Positions 20,839 through 31,562 of a DNA stretch of 64,000 nucleotides are shown here, one piece after another. The translations under genes were made by a program, and so were the position numbers. Position 1 is the stretch's first letter; each line of letters begins with the position of its first letter. Source of the DNA: Luteimonas aestuarii (GTDB taxonomy: Bacteria > Pseudomonadota > Gammaproteobacteria > Xanthomonadales > Xanthomonadaceae); assembly GCF_004357985.1 (NCBI RefSeq), contig NZ_SMTF01000013.1, positions 1-64,000 of the forward strand. The letters are read 5' to 3'. The notes below the pieces were generated by a model. It saw nothing but the letters and a program-made list of their open reading frames with translations, was not told the origin of the DNA and ran no database searches.

Positions 20839-21771
20839 TCAGAGGATGTCGAGCAGTTCGACATCGAACACCAGCACGGAGTTCGGGCCGATGGTTGGCG
20901 GTCGGCCTTGCGTGCCGTAGGCCAGGTCGGATGGAATCCAGAAACGGTAGCGACCGCCGATGGGCATCAGCGCAAGGCCCTCGGTCCACCCGGGGATGAC
21001 CTGGCGCAGGCCGAAGTCCGCGGCCTGGCCGCGGTCGTAGGAACTGTCGAACACCGTGCCATCCAGCAAGGTGCCGCGATAGTGGACGCGGACCCGGTCG
21101 GTCGCCATCGGGCGTCGACCGGAGCCTTGGCGCAGTACCTGGTACTGCAGGCCCGAGGCGGTGGTCACCACGCCCTTGGTGGTGCGGTTGCCGGCCAGGA
21201 AATCGAGACCCGCCTGGCGGTTCTCCTCGCCTGCGCGTGCCTCGCGCTGCTGCATGTGCTTCTGGAACGCTTCGCCTGCTGCGGCAAACTGCTCCGGCGA
21301 CAGCAGCGGCGTGCCGCCTGCCAGCGTGGTGCGAACCGCCTGCATGAAGGTGGCCACGTCGAACTCGCGCTGGATCGGTGCCAGCGAGCGGCCCACGTCG
21401 GCGCCCATCAGCAGGCCCACCTTGGCCTTGTCCACCGGCGGAGGCGTAGCGCCGGGGGCAAGCCCGGGCACGCGTTGGCCGCCGCGCGCAGCCACGCGCT
21501 GCATCAGGGCCGGCCCCACCTGGGCGGCATCGGCCTCGCCCAGCAGGGGCTCGCCGCCCTCGAAGGCGTGGCGCACGGCGCGCTCGAACGCGGCCACGTC
21601 CATGTCCGGGGCCACCGGCGCCAGCGATCGGCCCACGTCCATGCCGATCATGTAGCCGGTACGGTCGCGGTCGGTATCGAGCGAGGTCTTGTCGGCGGCC
21701 GATGCGGCCAAGGGAAGCGCCAGCACGGCGGCGCACAGCAGCGCGGCCGTGCCGCGCAGGAACGAAGTCAT
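20839..21771 (-). CDS. FKBP-type peptidyl-prolyl isomerase with duplicated N-terminal domain
   Basis: A 310-residue periplasmic isomerase with a cleavable signal (ending ASAADKTS). Two successive FkpA_N-like units are visible: GYMIGMDVGRSLAPVAPDMD near residue 38 and GLLMGADVGRSLAPIQREFD near residue 118, each followed by a helix ending in a GGxPLL motif. The FKBP domain occupies the C-terminal third (VHYRGTLLDGTVFDSSYDRG, IPGWTEGLALMPIGGRYRFWIP). Normal FkpA has one N-terminal unit. It has no lipobox, unlike its neighbour. The start ATG at 21771 gives the signal peptide; the frame continues upstream but without coding logic. Confidence 0.9.
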   Translation of the reverse strand: MTSFLRGTAALLCAAVLALPLAASAADKTSLDTDRDRTGYMIGMDVGRSLAPVAPDMDVAAFERAVRHAFEGGEPLLGEADAAQVGPALMQRVAARGGQRVPGLAPGATPPPVDKAKVGLLMGADVGRSLAPIQREFDVATFMQAVRTTLAGGTPLLSPEQFAAAGEAFQKHMQQREARAGEENRQAGLDFLAGNRTTKGVVTTASGLQYQVLRQGSGRRPMATDRVRVHYRGTLLDGTVFDSSYDRGQAADFGLRQVIPGWTEGLALMPIGGRYRFWIPSDLAYGTQGRPPTIGPNSVLVFDVELLDIL

Positions 21772-21866
21772 CGGAACCACTCTCCAGTCGGCGCCGCGTC
21801 GCGCGGCGCGAATCCGGTATTGTCGCGGCGCGGCACCGCCGGGGCAATCGGCCCCGATCCCTGCGC

Positions 21867-22442
21867 TCAGCTGCGGGCAGGTCGCGGCCGCGGGGCCTGC
21901 AGGGCGCGTTCGATGGCGGCCACGATCTCGGGATCGTCCGGCAGGGTGCGGCTGCCCCACTGCCCCAGCACCCGTCCGTCGCGGCCCACCAGGTACTTGT
22001 GGAAGTTCCACTTCGGCGCTTCGCCAGTGGCGCGCAGCAGGTCGCGGTAGAGCGGCGTGGCGTTGTCGCCCACCACGTGCACCCGCTCGAACATCGGGAA
22101 TTTCACGCCGTAGGTCAGGGTGCAGAACTCGCGGATCTCGTCCTCGTCCTCGAACTCCTGCTCGCGGAAATCGCCCGAGGGAAAGCCCAATACCGCGAAT
22201 CCGCGCGGCGCGTACTTCGCGTTCATCGCCTCCAGTGCCTCGAACTGCGGGGTGAAGCCGCATTTGCTTGCGGTATTGACCACCAGCAGCACGTCGCCGC
22301 CATAGCGCGTGCCCAGATGCACCGGCGTACGGTCGGCCAACGGCCGGTACGTATGGTCGAGCAAACCACCGGAAGCGGCCGCGAAGCCGCAGGTCGCCGC
22401 GCCAACCAACATCAGGATTGCCATGTATCGCATTGATTTCAT
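21867..22442 (-). CDS. Glutathione peroxidase family protein, exported
   Basis: A 191-residue thiol peroxidase of the GPx family (cysteine type). The N-terminus is a signal sequence (MAILMLVGAATCGFAAAS), so the enzyme acts in the periplasm. The peroxidatic residue is Cys61 in NTASKCGFTPQFEAL, replacing selenocysteine. The second motif reads FPSGDFREQE in place of the usual FPSNQF, so the canonical glutamine is displaced; the tryptophan in PKWNFHKYLVGRDG is kept. The reductant is probably thioredoxin-like rather than glutathione. ATG codons at 22442 and 22433 both precede the signal. Confidence 0.88.
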   Translation of the reverse strand: MKSMRYMAILMLVGAATCGFAAASGGLLDHTYRPLADRTPVHLGTRYGGDVLLVVNTASKCGFTPQFEALEAMNAKYAPRGFAVLGFPSGDFREQEFEDEDEIREFCTLTYGVKFPMFERVHVVGDNATPLYRDLLRATGEAPKWNFHKYLVGRDGRVLGQWGSRTLPDDPEIVAAIERALQAPRPRPARS

Positions 22443-22517
22443 TGCCGCAGCCTCACATGCCCGGCCCGGATCGCCGGGACCATGACTTCAGTTGGGTACC
22501 CAAGGACGTGGAAACGC

Positions 22518-22558
22518 TTGACCCGGCGTGTTCTGGTGTTATAGTTGAATACAACACC
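22518..22558 (+). promoter_or_regulatory. Promoter with overlapping inverted repeat for the GntR/ABC cluster
   Basis: TTGACC (22518-22523), a 16-base spacer and TATAGT (22540-22545) form a promoter. A 24-base inverted repeat with perfect GGTGTT/AACACC arms (22535-22558) covers the -10 box and the start point. YtrA-type GntR regulators commonly repress their own ABC operon from such a site, so this is the likely operator of the regulator at 23050. That assignment is inferred. Confidence 0.7.
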
Positions 22559-22584
22559 TACCCACCCCGAGCAGGACGTTCATC

Positions 22585-23046
22585 ATGAACCGCAAGCTCC
22601 ACAACACGATACTGGCTTTCTCGGTCACCGGCGTGATGCTGTTCGTTGGCCTGGTGGTCGCCGAACCGGTCCTGTCCGAGCAGGACGCGGTGCCGCTCGA
22701 CACGCCTGCACTTGTGGTCGAGGACACCCTGTTCGAACAGACCCTCGACGCCACGATCGATGCCACCATCGAAGCCCGCGTGCGGCAGCTCGACGCCAGT
22801 CTGGCGGAAGCCAGCGACCCGGCCGAAGCACTGGCGATGAGCGCCGGCCTGGTCGCGGCCACCGCCACCGAAGTCGCGCTGCAGGCCGCCCTGTCCGAGC
22901 TGCGCAAGGAGTTCGCCACCGGCGAACATGCCCCGCAGGCCAATATCGAGACCCCGCGCGCCGCGCGCCGCGGCGGCGGCAGTCGCGACGTGATCGCGGT
23001 GCCCTACTTTTCCTTCGCACGCGGATCGCGCGGCAGCCGGAGCTGA
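22585..23046 (+). CDS. Small membrane-anchored protein of unknown function
   Basis: A 153-residue protein that I do not recognise. Residues 8-27 are a hydrophobic signal anchor (ILAFSVTGVMLFVGLVVA). The middle is acidic and Ala-rich with predicted helices (DATIDATIEARVRQLDASL), and the C-terminal 25 residues turn basic and Gly-rich (RRGGGSRD). It is the first gene after the operator-bearing promoter and lies 3 bases before the GntR regulator, so it belongs to the same transcript. It could be a sensor or accessory of the ABC system; nothing in the sequence shows this directly. Confidence 0.75.
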   Translation: MNRKLHNTILAFSVTGVMLFVGLVVAEPVLSEQDAVPLDTPALVVEDTLFEQTLDATIDATIEARVRQLDASLAEASDPAEALAMSAGLVAATATEVALQAALSELRKEFATGEHAPQANIETPRAARRGGGSRDVIAVPYFSFARGSRGSRS

Positions 23047-23049
23047 ACC

Positions 23050-23421
23050 ATGGCCGACATCACCTGGAGCGACGGCGCTCCGATCTACCGCCAGCTGAAG
23101 GAGCGCGTCATCGCGATGATGCTCGACGGCGTGCTCAAACCCGGCGACGCCCTGCCCTCGGTGCGCCAGGTGGCCGCCGAATACCAGCTGAACCCCATCA
23201 CCGTCTCGCGGGCCTACCAGGAACTGGCCGACGAGGCACTCGTCGAGAAACGCAGAGGACTGGGCATGTACGTCACCGAAGAAGCATCGAAGAAGCTGCT
23301 GCTCAACGAACGCGACCGCTTCCTGAAGGAAGAGTGGCCGCTGGTGCTCGAGCGCATCCAGCGCCTGGGACTGTCGATCGATGAACTGATGCACGGCACG
23401 CCCGATGGAGTCCGCCAATGA
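23050..23421 (+). CDS. GntR-family transcriptional regulator, YtrA type
   Basis: A 123-residue short GntR regulator. Residues 9-76 form the winged helix (IYRQLKERVIAMMLDGVLKP, LPSVRQVAAEYQLNPITVSRAYQ), followed by only a short dimerising helix pair and no large effector domain. This is the YtrA subfamily, usually found with ABC transporter genes and responding to envelope-active compounds. The gene overlaps the ATPase gene by 4 bases (ATGA at 23418). It probably binds the inverted repeat at 22535-22558 and represses the cluster. Confidence 0.9.
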   Translation: MADITWSDGAPIYRQLKERVIAMMLDGVLKPGDALPSVRQVAAEYQLNPITVSRAYQELADEALVEKRRGLGMYVTEEASKKLLLNERDRFLKEEWPLVLERIQRLGLSIDELMHGTPDGVRQ

Positions 23422-24296
23422 TCGCCGCGACCGACAGCCTCCCCGTCGCCCAGGCCCGGGGCCTGCGCAAGGCCTACAAGAACAAGCTGGCCCTCGACGG
23501 TACCAGCTTCAGCATCGAAGCCGGCCGCATCGTCGGCCTGATCGGCCCCAACGGCGCCGGCAAGACGACCGCGCTCAAGGCGATGCTGGGGCTGATCCCG
23601 TTCGAAGGCGACCTGAAGGTACTGGGCCGCGACCCGCGTACCCAGCGCGATGAGTTGATGAACGATGTGTGCTTCATCGCGGACGTCGCCGTACTGCCGC
23701 GGTGGATCCGGGTGAAGGAAGCCATCGACTTCGTCGAAGGCGTGCACCCGCGGTTCGACCGCGCCCGCTGCGAGCGCTTCCTCGCCGGCACCCAGCTCAA
23801 GCCGCAGCAGCGCGTGCGCGAGATGTCCAAGGGCATGATCGTGCAGCTGCACCTGGCCCTGGTGATGGCCATCGACGCGCGCCTGCTGGTGCTGGACGAA
23901 CCCACGCTGGGCCTGGACATCCTCTACCGCAAGCAGTTCTACCAGCGCCTGCTGGAGGACTACTTCGACGACCAGAAGACCATCATCATCACCACCCACC
24001 AGGTGGAGGAAGTCGAGCACATCCTCACCGACGTGATGTTCATCCGCGACGGCAGGATCGTCATGGATGCGCCGATGGAAGACGTGGCCGGCCGCTTCGT
24101 CGAGGTGCTGGTCAATGCCGACCAGGCCGAGGCCGCGCGCCAGCTGGGTCCCATCGACGAACGCGCCCTGCCCTTCGGCAAGACCGTGATGCTGTTCGAC
24201 GGCATGTCCCAGGCCGCGCTGTCGGGCTACGGCGAAACCCGCACCCCCGGCCTGGCCGACCTGTTCGTCGCCACGATGAAAGGAACCTACGCATGA
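23418..24296 (+). CDS. ABC transporter ATP-binding protein
   Basis: A 292-residue ATPase. Walker A is GPNGAGKTT near residue 43, Walker B is LLVLDEPTLGLD, and the switch His is in IITTHQVEEVEH. The signature motif is degenerate (MSKGMIVQLHLAL instead of LSGGQ), as in YtrB/BcrA-type exporters. The C-terminal 80 residues form an extra domain seen in this group. It overlaps the regulator gene by 4 bases and the permease gene by 4 bases (24293-24296), so the three are translationally coupled. The substrate is unknown. Confidence 0.92.
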   Translation: MIAATDSLPVAQARGLRKAYKNKLALDGTSFSIEAGRIVGLIGPNGAGKTTALKAMLGLIPFEGDLKVLGRDPRTQRDELMNDVCFIADVAVLPRWIRVKEAIDFVEGVHPRFDRARCERFLAGTQLKPQQRVREMSKGMIVQLHLALVMAIDARLLVLDEPTLGLDILYRKQFYQRLLEDYFDDQKTIIITTHQVEEVEHILTDVMFIRDGRIVMDAPMEDVAGRFVEVLVNADQAEAARQLGPIDERALPFGKTVMLFDGMSQAALSGYGETRTPGLADLFVATMKGTYA

Positions 24297-25351
24297 ACGC
24301 CGCCACCGACACTTTGCCCGAGGCGCCGCGCAAGGCGCCCCCGCACAAGACGCAGCGCTTCCGCTGGCTGCTGCAGCGCGAGTTCTGGGAGCACAAGGGC
24401 GGCTTCTTCTGGGCGCCGCTGGTGGCTGGCGGCATTTCGCTGCTGCTGTCGTTGATGGTGATCGTGATCGCCACGGTCGCCGCGCGCAAGCACATCGCCG
24501 ATGACGTAGACATCACGCTCAATAGCGGCGAGCGTTTCCAGATCAACGGACTCGACCTGGGCATGCTGACCTCGAAGCTGGGACAGGAAGAGCTGCGCCA
24601 GCTGGGCGACGGCCTGGACCTGACCCTGATCATGGCGTCCAGCTGGCCGTTCATCGTGCTGGCGTTCGTGCTGTTCTTCTACTGCCTGGGCGCGTTGTAC
24701 GACGAGCGCAAGGACCGCAGCGTGCTGTTCTGGAAATCGCTGCCCTTGTCCGACCGCGACACCGTTCTGTCGAAAGTGGCCACCGCCACCCTGGTGGCAC
24801 CGCTGCTGGCCACGCTCGCCGCCATCGCCACGATGTTCGGCTTCCTGATCCTGATCAGCGCGGTCGTCGCCCTCCACGGCGGCAATCCGTACACCCTGCT
24901 GTGGGGGCCGTCCAGCCCGCTGCTGCTGGCCGGCCAATACGTCGCCGCGATCCCGGTGTACGCGCTGTGGGCATTGCCTACCGTCGGCTGGCTGATGCTG
25001 TGCTCGGCATGGGCGCGGACCAAGCCGTTCCTGTGGGCGGTGATGATCCCGGTGTTCGCCGGCATCTTCGTCGCCTGGTTCGAAGTGATGGGGGTGTTCG
25101 GGCTCGACACCTGGTGGTTCTTCAAGAACATCGTGCTGCGCATGCTGACCAGCGTGTTCCCGCTGACGTGGATGGACCTCGAATACCTGCAGCACGTGGA
25201 CATGGACGGTCCCGGCGCGGCGCGCAACCTGATGAACCCCATCGGCGTGTACAGGAACCTCGCCCAGGCCAACCTGTGGATCGGCGTGGTCGCCGGTGCT
25301 GCGATGATCTTCGCCGCCATCCGCCTCCGTCGCTGGCGGGACGAGGGGTGA
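24293..25351 (+). CDS. ABC transporter permease
   Basis: A 352-residue inner-membrane protein with about six hydrophobic segments (for example FWAPLVAGGISLLLSLMVIVI, FIVLAFVLFFYCLGALY, the pair around LVAPLLATLAAIATMFGFLIL, and a last one near the C-terminus). The motif YDERKDRSVLFWKSLPLSDRDTVLSK in the cytoplasmic loop is typical of ABC-2 type permeases paired with YtrA-regulated ATPases. The start ATG is inside the stop of the ATPase gene. It is probably the exporter half of a peptide or antibiotic-response system. Confidence 0.88.
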   Translation: MNAATDTLPEAPRKAPPHKTQRFRWLLQREFWEHKGGFFWAPLVAGGISLLLSLMVIVIATVAARKHIADDVDITLNSGERFQINGLDLGMLTSKLGQEELRQLGDGLDLTLIMASSWPFIVLAFVLFFYCLGALYDERKDRSVLFWKSLPLSDRDTVLSKVATATLVAPLLATLAAIATMFGFLILISAVVALHGGNPYTLLWGPSSPLLLAGQYVAAIPVYALWALPTVGWLMLCSAWARTKPFLWAVMIPVFAGIFVAWFEVMGVFGLDTWWFFKNIVLRMLTSVFPLTWMDLEYLQHVDMDGPGAARNLMNPIGVYRNLAQANLWIGVVAGAAMIFAAIRLRRWRDEG

Positions 25352-25395
25352 GCGACCGCGAGCAGCAGGTGCCTGTCGGCATCTGCTGCGGTCGC
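25352..25395. terminator. Strong hairpin after the permease gene
   Basis: GCGACCGC (25352-25359) and AGCAG (25361-25365) pair with CTGCT (25383-25387) and GCGGTCGC (25388-25395), a 13-bp stem with one bulged base. It begins directly after the permease stop codon. No T-tract follows, so it may reduce rather than stop transcription into the DUF4097 gene. Confidence 0.5.
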
Positions 25396-25492
25396 CAGCA
25401 GGCTGACTGCTCGATCGGCCTCAGTGGCGCTTCAACCTTTTCGCCGCCATCCGCATCGAAGCCAGGTCCCTTTCAAACCACGGAGCTCCACG

Positions 25493-26326
25493 ATGTACCG
25501 ATCCCTGCTGACACTGTGCACACTGGCACTGCTGGCCGCCCCTGCCCTCGCACTGGCCGACGACCGCCGCTGCGCGCACTCCGACGCGCGCGACCTCGCG
25601 CTCGACCTGGCCGGGGTAAAGACAGTGATGTTCCAGATCGGCCACAACGAACTCCGCGTGGATGCGACCACCGCCGCCCGCCCCGCCGTCACTGGCCGCG
25701 CCTGCGCTTCAGGCGCCAACCTGCTCGGCCAGCTGACGCTGGACCAGCACCGCGAAGGCGACAAGCTGGTGGTACGCGCCACCCGCGAAGGACGCGGCAT
25801 CTGGGTCGGCAACCAGTACGCCTACATGGCACTGCAGGCCAGCGTGCCCGCGGACGTGATGGTGCAGCTCGACGTCGGTTCCGGCGATGCCTGGGTCACT
25901 GGCGCCTCCGCGCTGAGCGCGGATGTCGGCTCGGGTGACGTCGAGGCCCGCAACATCCGCGGCCACGTCACCGCCAAGGTCGGCTCGGGTGATATCGAAC
26001 TGCGCGAAATCGGCTCGCTGCACGTGCTGTCCATCGGCTCCGGCGACGTGGAGGCCTACAACGTCCGCGGCAATGTCGAGGTCGGCAGCATTGGTTCCGG
26101 CGACTTCACGCTGAAGGGTGCTGGCGGCCACGTGCAGATCGGTTCGATCGGCAGCGGCGATGCCGATGTCGAGCGTGTCTCTGGCAACGTGACGGTCGGC
26201 TCGATCGGTTCCGGTGACCTTGATGTCGAGGATGTCACCGGCAACCTTACCGTCCGCTCCAAGGGCAGCGGCAGCATCGACCACAGCCGCGTGTCCGGAA
26301 CGATCGACATCCCCCGTCGACGCTGA
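25493..26326 (+). CDS. DUF4097 family exported beta-helix protein
   Basis: A 277-residue protein with a signal peptide ending at ALALADD. From about residue 125 the chain consists of eight turns of about 20 residues, each with a GSGD (or GSGS) corner, as in IGSGDVEAYNVRGNVEVGSIGSGD. This is the repeat pattern of DUF4097 adhesin-like beta-helices, here unusually regular. It probably folds as a right-handed helix in the periplasm or at the surface. It lies 141 bases after the permease and may share its transcript. DUF4097 proteins often accompany ABC or two-component envelope systems. Confidence 0.87.
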   Translation: MYRSLLTLCTLALLAAPALALADDRRCAHSDARDLALDLAGVKTVMFQIGHNELRVDATTAARPAVTGRACASGANLLGQLTLDQHREGDKLVVRATREGRGIWVGNQYAYMALQASVPADVMVQLDVGSGDAWVTGASALSADVGSGDVEARNIRGHVTAKVGSGDIELREIGSLHVLSIGSGDVEAYNVRGNVEVGSIGSGDFTLKGAGGHVQIGSIGSGDADVERVSGNVTVGSIGSGDLDVEDVTGNLTVRSKGSGSIDHSRVSGTIDIPRRR

Positions 26327-26359
26327 CGGCCCCATCTAATCCCACGGGAAGACAACAGC

Positions 26360-27010
26360 ATGCACCCGAACCGCCACCTGACACGCTCGCTCCTGCTTGC
26401 CAGCCTGGTCGCCTGCCTGCCCCTGCTGGCGGCCTGCGGTGCGAAGGATGGCCAGGACAGCGACGACGCCACCGCCGCAGCGCCCGCCTCGGCGCTGGGC
26501 AACATCGTCAAGCGCGCCACCGACGAAGCCCGCGGGAAGCTGGCGACGGAGAACATGTCGCTGTCACGCGACTGGCGCAACGGCCAGTCCAGCCTGCCGA
26601 AGGCGGAAATCACGCCTGCCGGTGACCTGCTGATCGCCGGTGAGCAGGTGGAGATCACCGAGGACCAGCGCGCCTTGCTGCTCGAGCACCGCACGCACCT
26701 CATGGCGATTGCCGAGGCCGGGATCGCGGTGGGCGTACAGGGCGCGGACCTCGGCATGAAGGCGGCGTCGATGGCGTTGAAAGGCGTGTTCACCGGCAAC
26801 ACCGGGCAACTTGAGCGCGACATCGAAGCCGAGGCGCGCAAGATCGAGGCCGAGGCGCTGAAGATCTGCGAGCAACTGCCGCCGCTGATGGCCTCGCAGC
26901 AGGCGCTCGCCGCCGCCCTGCCGGAGCTGGCGCCCTATGCCACGATGACCGACAAGGACATCGACGACTGTCGCGTTTCTGCCCGCGACAGGGACAACGC
27001 CAACGCCTGA
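26360..27010 (+). CDS. DUF2884-like lipoprotein
   Basis: A 216-residue lipoprotein with a lipobox LLAAC at the end of a signal sequence (Cys near residue 26). The central GDLLIAGEQVEITEDQRALLLEHR and the following Ala/Gly-rich helix resemble the DUF2884 (YggN) family, which has no known role. The C-terminal part contains a charged helix (ERDIEAEARKIEAEALKICEQL). It follows the DUF4097 gene by 33 bases and appears to close the GntR/ABC cluster. The family assignment is from pattern memory and is moderate. Confidence 0.7.
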   Translation: MHPNRHLTRSLLLASLVACLPLLAACGAKDGQDSDDATAAAPASALGNIVKRATDEARGKLATENMSLSRDWRNGQSSLPKAEITPAGDLLIAGEQVEITEDQRALLLEHRTHLMAIAEAGIAVGVQGADLGMKAASMALKGVFTGNTGQLERDIEAEARKIEAEALKICEQLPPLMASQQALAAALPELAPYATMTDKDIDDCRVSARDRDNANA

Positions 27011-27065
27011 GTCATTCGCCGCCCATGCTGCGGCGACCCGGCTGCGACCTGGACCGGCCGCGGGG

Positions 27066-28493
<1,428 letters not shown>

Positions 28494-28570
28494 TTCATTC
28501 GCCTCTGTGGTGTGTGTGCAGGGCGCAGGCGAGTCGACTGGCGACGCTCTTGAAACCTCCGCCTTTGATC

Positions 28571-28653
28571 GCCCCCCCCGCGAAGGCGGGGATCCATGGA
28601 CGTGGTTCCGCCGAAAAGCCAGGTCCATGGGTCCCGCCTTGGCAGGGACGACG
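28571..28653. repeat. Imperfect inverted repeat in the fumC-purB gap
   Basis: Two arms, CCCCGCGAAGGCGGGGATCC with TCCATGGAC at the left and GTCCATGG with TCCCGCCTTGGCAGGGA at the right, face each other across about 22 bases. Each arm also contains its own small hairpin (CCCCGCGAAGGCGGGG). Elements of this type are common between Xanthomonadaceae genes. The rest of the 261-base gap contains a possible purB -10 (TAAAAT, 28720-28725) and nothing else I can identify. Confidence 0.65.
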
Positions 28654-28727
28654 GGTGTATTCGAAGCCTGTGGCGATTCCATCGACGGCCGTGCGAAGGA
28701 TACCCGACGCCCGTCGGCGTAAAATGA

Positions 28728-30137
<1,410 letters not shown>

Positions 30138-30156
30138 GACGCGGCGCCCTTTCGCA

Positions 30157-30555
30157 ATGCAGTTGCTGGTCAACATCGACGTTCCGGACGTGGCAGCGGC
30201 CGAAGCGCTGTACACGCAGGCGTTCGGGCTGACACCCGCGCGTCGCTTCGGGGATGCCGGCGTCGAGTTGCGGGGCGGCAACGCGCCGATCTACCTCCTG
30301 CAGAACGCCGCCGGCAGCGGTGCAGCTGCCGGCGCGCAACGCGACTACGCCCGGCACTGGACGCCCGTGCACCTCGACGTGGTCGTGGATGCCCTGGAAC
30401 CTGCGCTCGAACGCGCGCTTGCCGCAGGAATGCGGCAGGAACACCCCATCCGCGAGGCCAACTGGGGCCGCATCGTGCGCCTGGCCGACCCGTTCGGCCA
30501 CGGCTGGTGCCTGCTGCAGTTCGTCGGCCGTGGCTATGACGAGATCACATCATGA
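30157..30555 (+). CDS. VOC-family (glyoxalase-like) protein
   Basis: A 132-residue protein with the paired beta-alpha-beta-beta-beta units of the vicinal oxygen chelate fold: [20 protein letters not shown] in the first and [21 protein letters not shown] with [14 protein letters not shown] in the second. Such proteins are metal-dependent isomerases, dioxygenases or resistance proteins; the substrate cannot be deduced. It overlaps the metallo-beta-lactamase gene by 4 bases (ATGA at 30552). Confidence 0.85.
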   Translation: MQLLVNIDVPDVAAAEALYTQAFGLTPARRFGDAGVELRGGNAPIYLLQNAAGSGAAAGAQRDYARHWTPVHLDVVVDALEPALERALAAGMRQEHPIREANWGRIVRLADPFGHGWCLLQFVGRGYDEITS

Positions 30556-31562
30556 CTTCAATCAAACCGAACCACGGACGCGCGCCATCACCCGGTTGCC
30601 CCGGGTACGGCAACGATGCCGGGACATCGAAGACGGCGGGTGTTTCATTGCGGTCGCTGTTCATCGCCGCGATGCTTTCCCTCGGCACGGCGGCCTCGGC
30701 CCATGACCATGCGACGCCAAGCGCCACTTCGCCGCAACCTGCCGAGGTGTGTGCCGCCGACGCCGGCTGGAACGATCCCGCCATGCCACGTCGCGTCCAC
30801 GGCAACACCTGGTACGTCGGCACCTGCGGTATCGCCGCGCTGCTGGTGGCATCCAGCGCCGGACACGTGCTGGTCGATGCCGCCACGCCGGAGGCGGGCG
30901 CGCAGATCCTCGCCAACATCCGCACGCTCGGCTTCGATCCGGGCGACGTGCGCGCCATCGTGTTCTCGCACGAGCATTTCGACCATGTCGGCGGCCTGGC
31001 CGAACTGCAGCACGCCACCGGCGCACCAGTATTGGCGCGCGCACCGGCGCTGGAAACCCTGCAACGCGGCGCCAGCGACCGCAGCGACCCCCAGTTCCTC
31101 GAACTCGAAGGCTTCGCGCCGGTGGCGAACGTGCAGGTGATTGCCGACGACCACGTATTGCGCGTCGGCCCGCTCGAACTGCAAGCCGTCGCCACGCCCG
31201 GCCATACCGCGGGCGGCACGACCTGGACGTGGACCTCCTGCGACGACCGCGATTGCGTGCGCATCGTCTATGCCGACAGCCTGACCGCGATCTCCGACGA
31301 CGTGTACCGGTTCACCGACCATCCCGCCTACGTCGCCACCTTCCGCGACACGCTGGCACGGGTGTCGTCACTGGAGTGCGAGGTGCTGATTACACCGCAC
31401 CCCACCGCCAGCCGGCTGTGGTCGCGCGTGGGCCCCGGCGCCGACCAGCCCTTGGTCGACCGTGATGCTTGCCGCGCCTACGCCGCCGCGGCTACCGCAC
31501 GCCTCGACAAGCGACTGGCGGACGAGGCTGATGCGCCCATCGCCCCGGAGCCTGCACGATGA
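30552..31562 (+). CDS. Subclass B3 metallo-beta-lactamase
   Basis: A 336-residue hydrolase with a signal peptide ([16 protein letters not shown]). The zinc ligands of B3 enzymes are all visible: His140-x-His142-x-Asp144-His145 in [10 protein letters not shown], His218 in [13 protein letters not shown] and His283 in [10 protein letters not shown]. The GHTxGxTxWTW and LLTPHP-like motifs are characteristic of subclass B3 (L1-like) and not of glyoxalase II. It is therefore a candidate periplasmic beta-lactam hydrolase, but activity is not proven. About 30 residues precede the signal; a TTG at 30648 may be the real start. The gene sits between VOC and roxA genes with 4-base overlaps at both ends, so it is a resident operon gene rather than a mobile one. 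Confidence 0.88.
   Translation: MTSIKPNHGRAPSPGCPGYGNDAGTSKTAGVSLRSLFIAAMLSLGTAASAHDHATPSATSPQPAEVCAADAGWNDPAMPRRVHGNTWYVGTCGIAALLVASSAGHVLVDAATPEAGAQILANIRTLGFDPGDVRAIVFSHEHFDHVGGLAELQHATGAPVLARAPALETLQRGASDRSDPQFLELEGFAPVANVQVIADDHVLRVGPLELQAVATPGHTAGGTTWTWTSCDDRDCVRIVYADSLTAISDDVYRFTDHPAYVATFRDTLARVSSLECEVLITPHPTASRLWSRVGPGADQPLVDRDACRAYAAAATARLDKRLADEADAPIAPEPAR

Noticed and set aside
30552..31562. Horizontally acquired resistance gene
   Set aside because: Both ends overlap resident genes by 4 bases, base composition looks like the neighbours, and no integrase, insertion sequence or attachment site is near.
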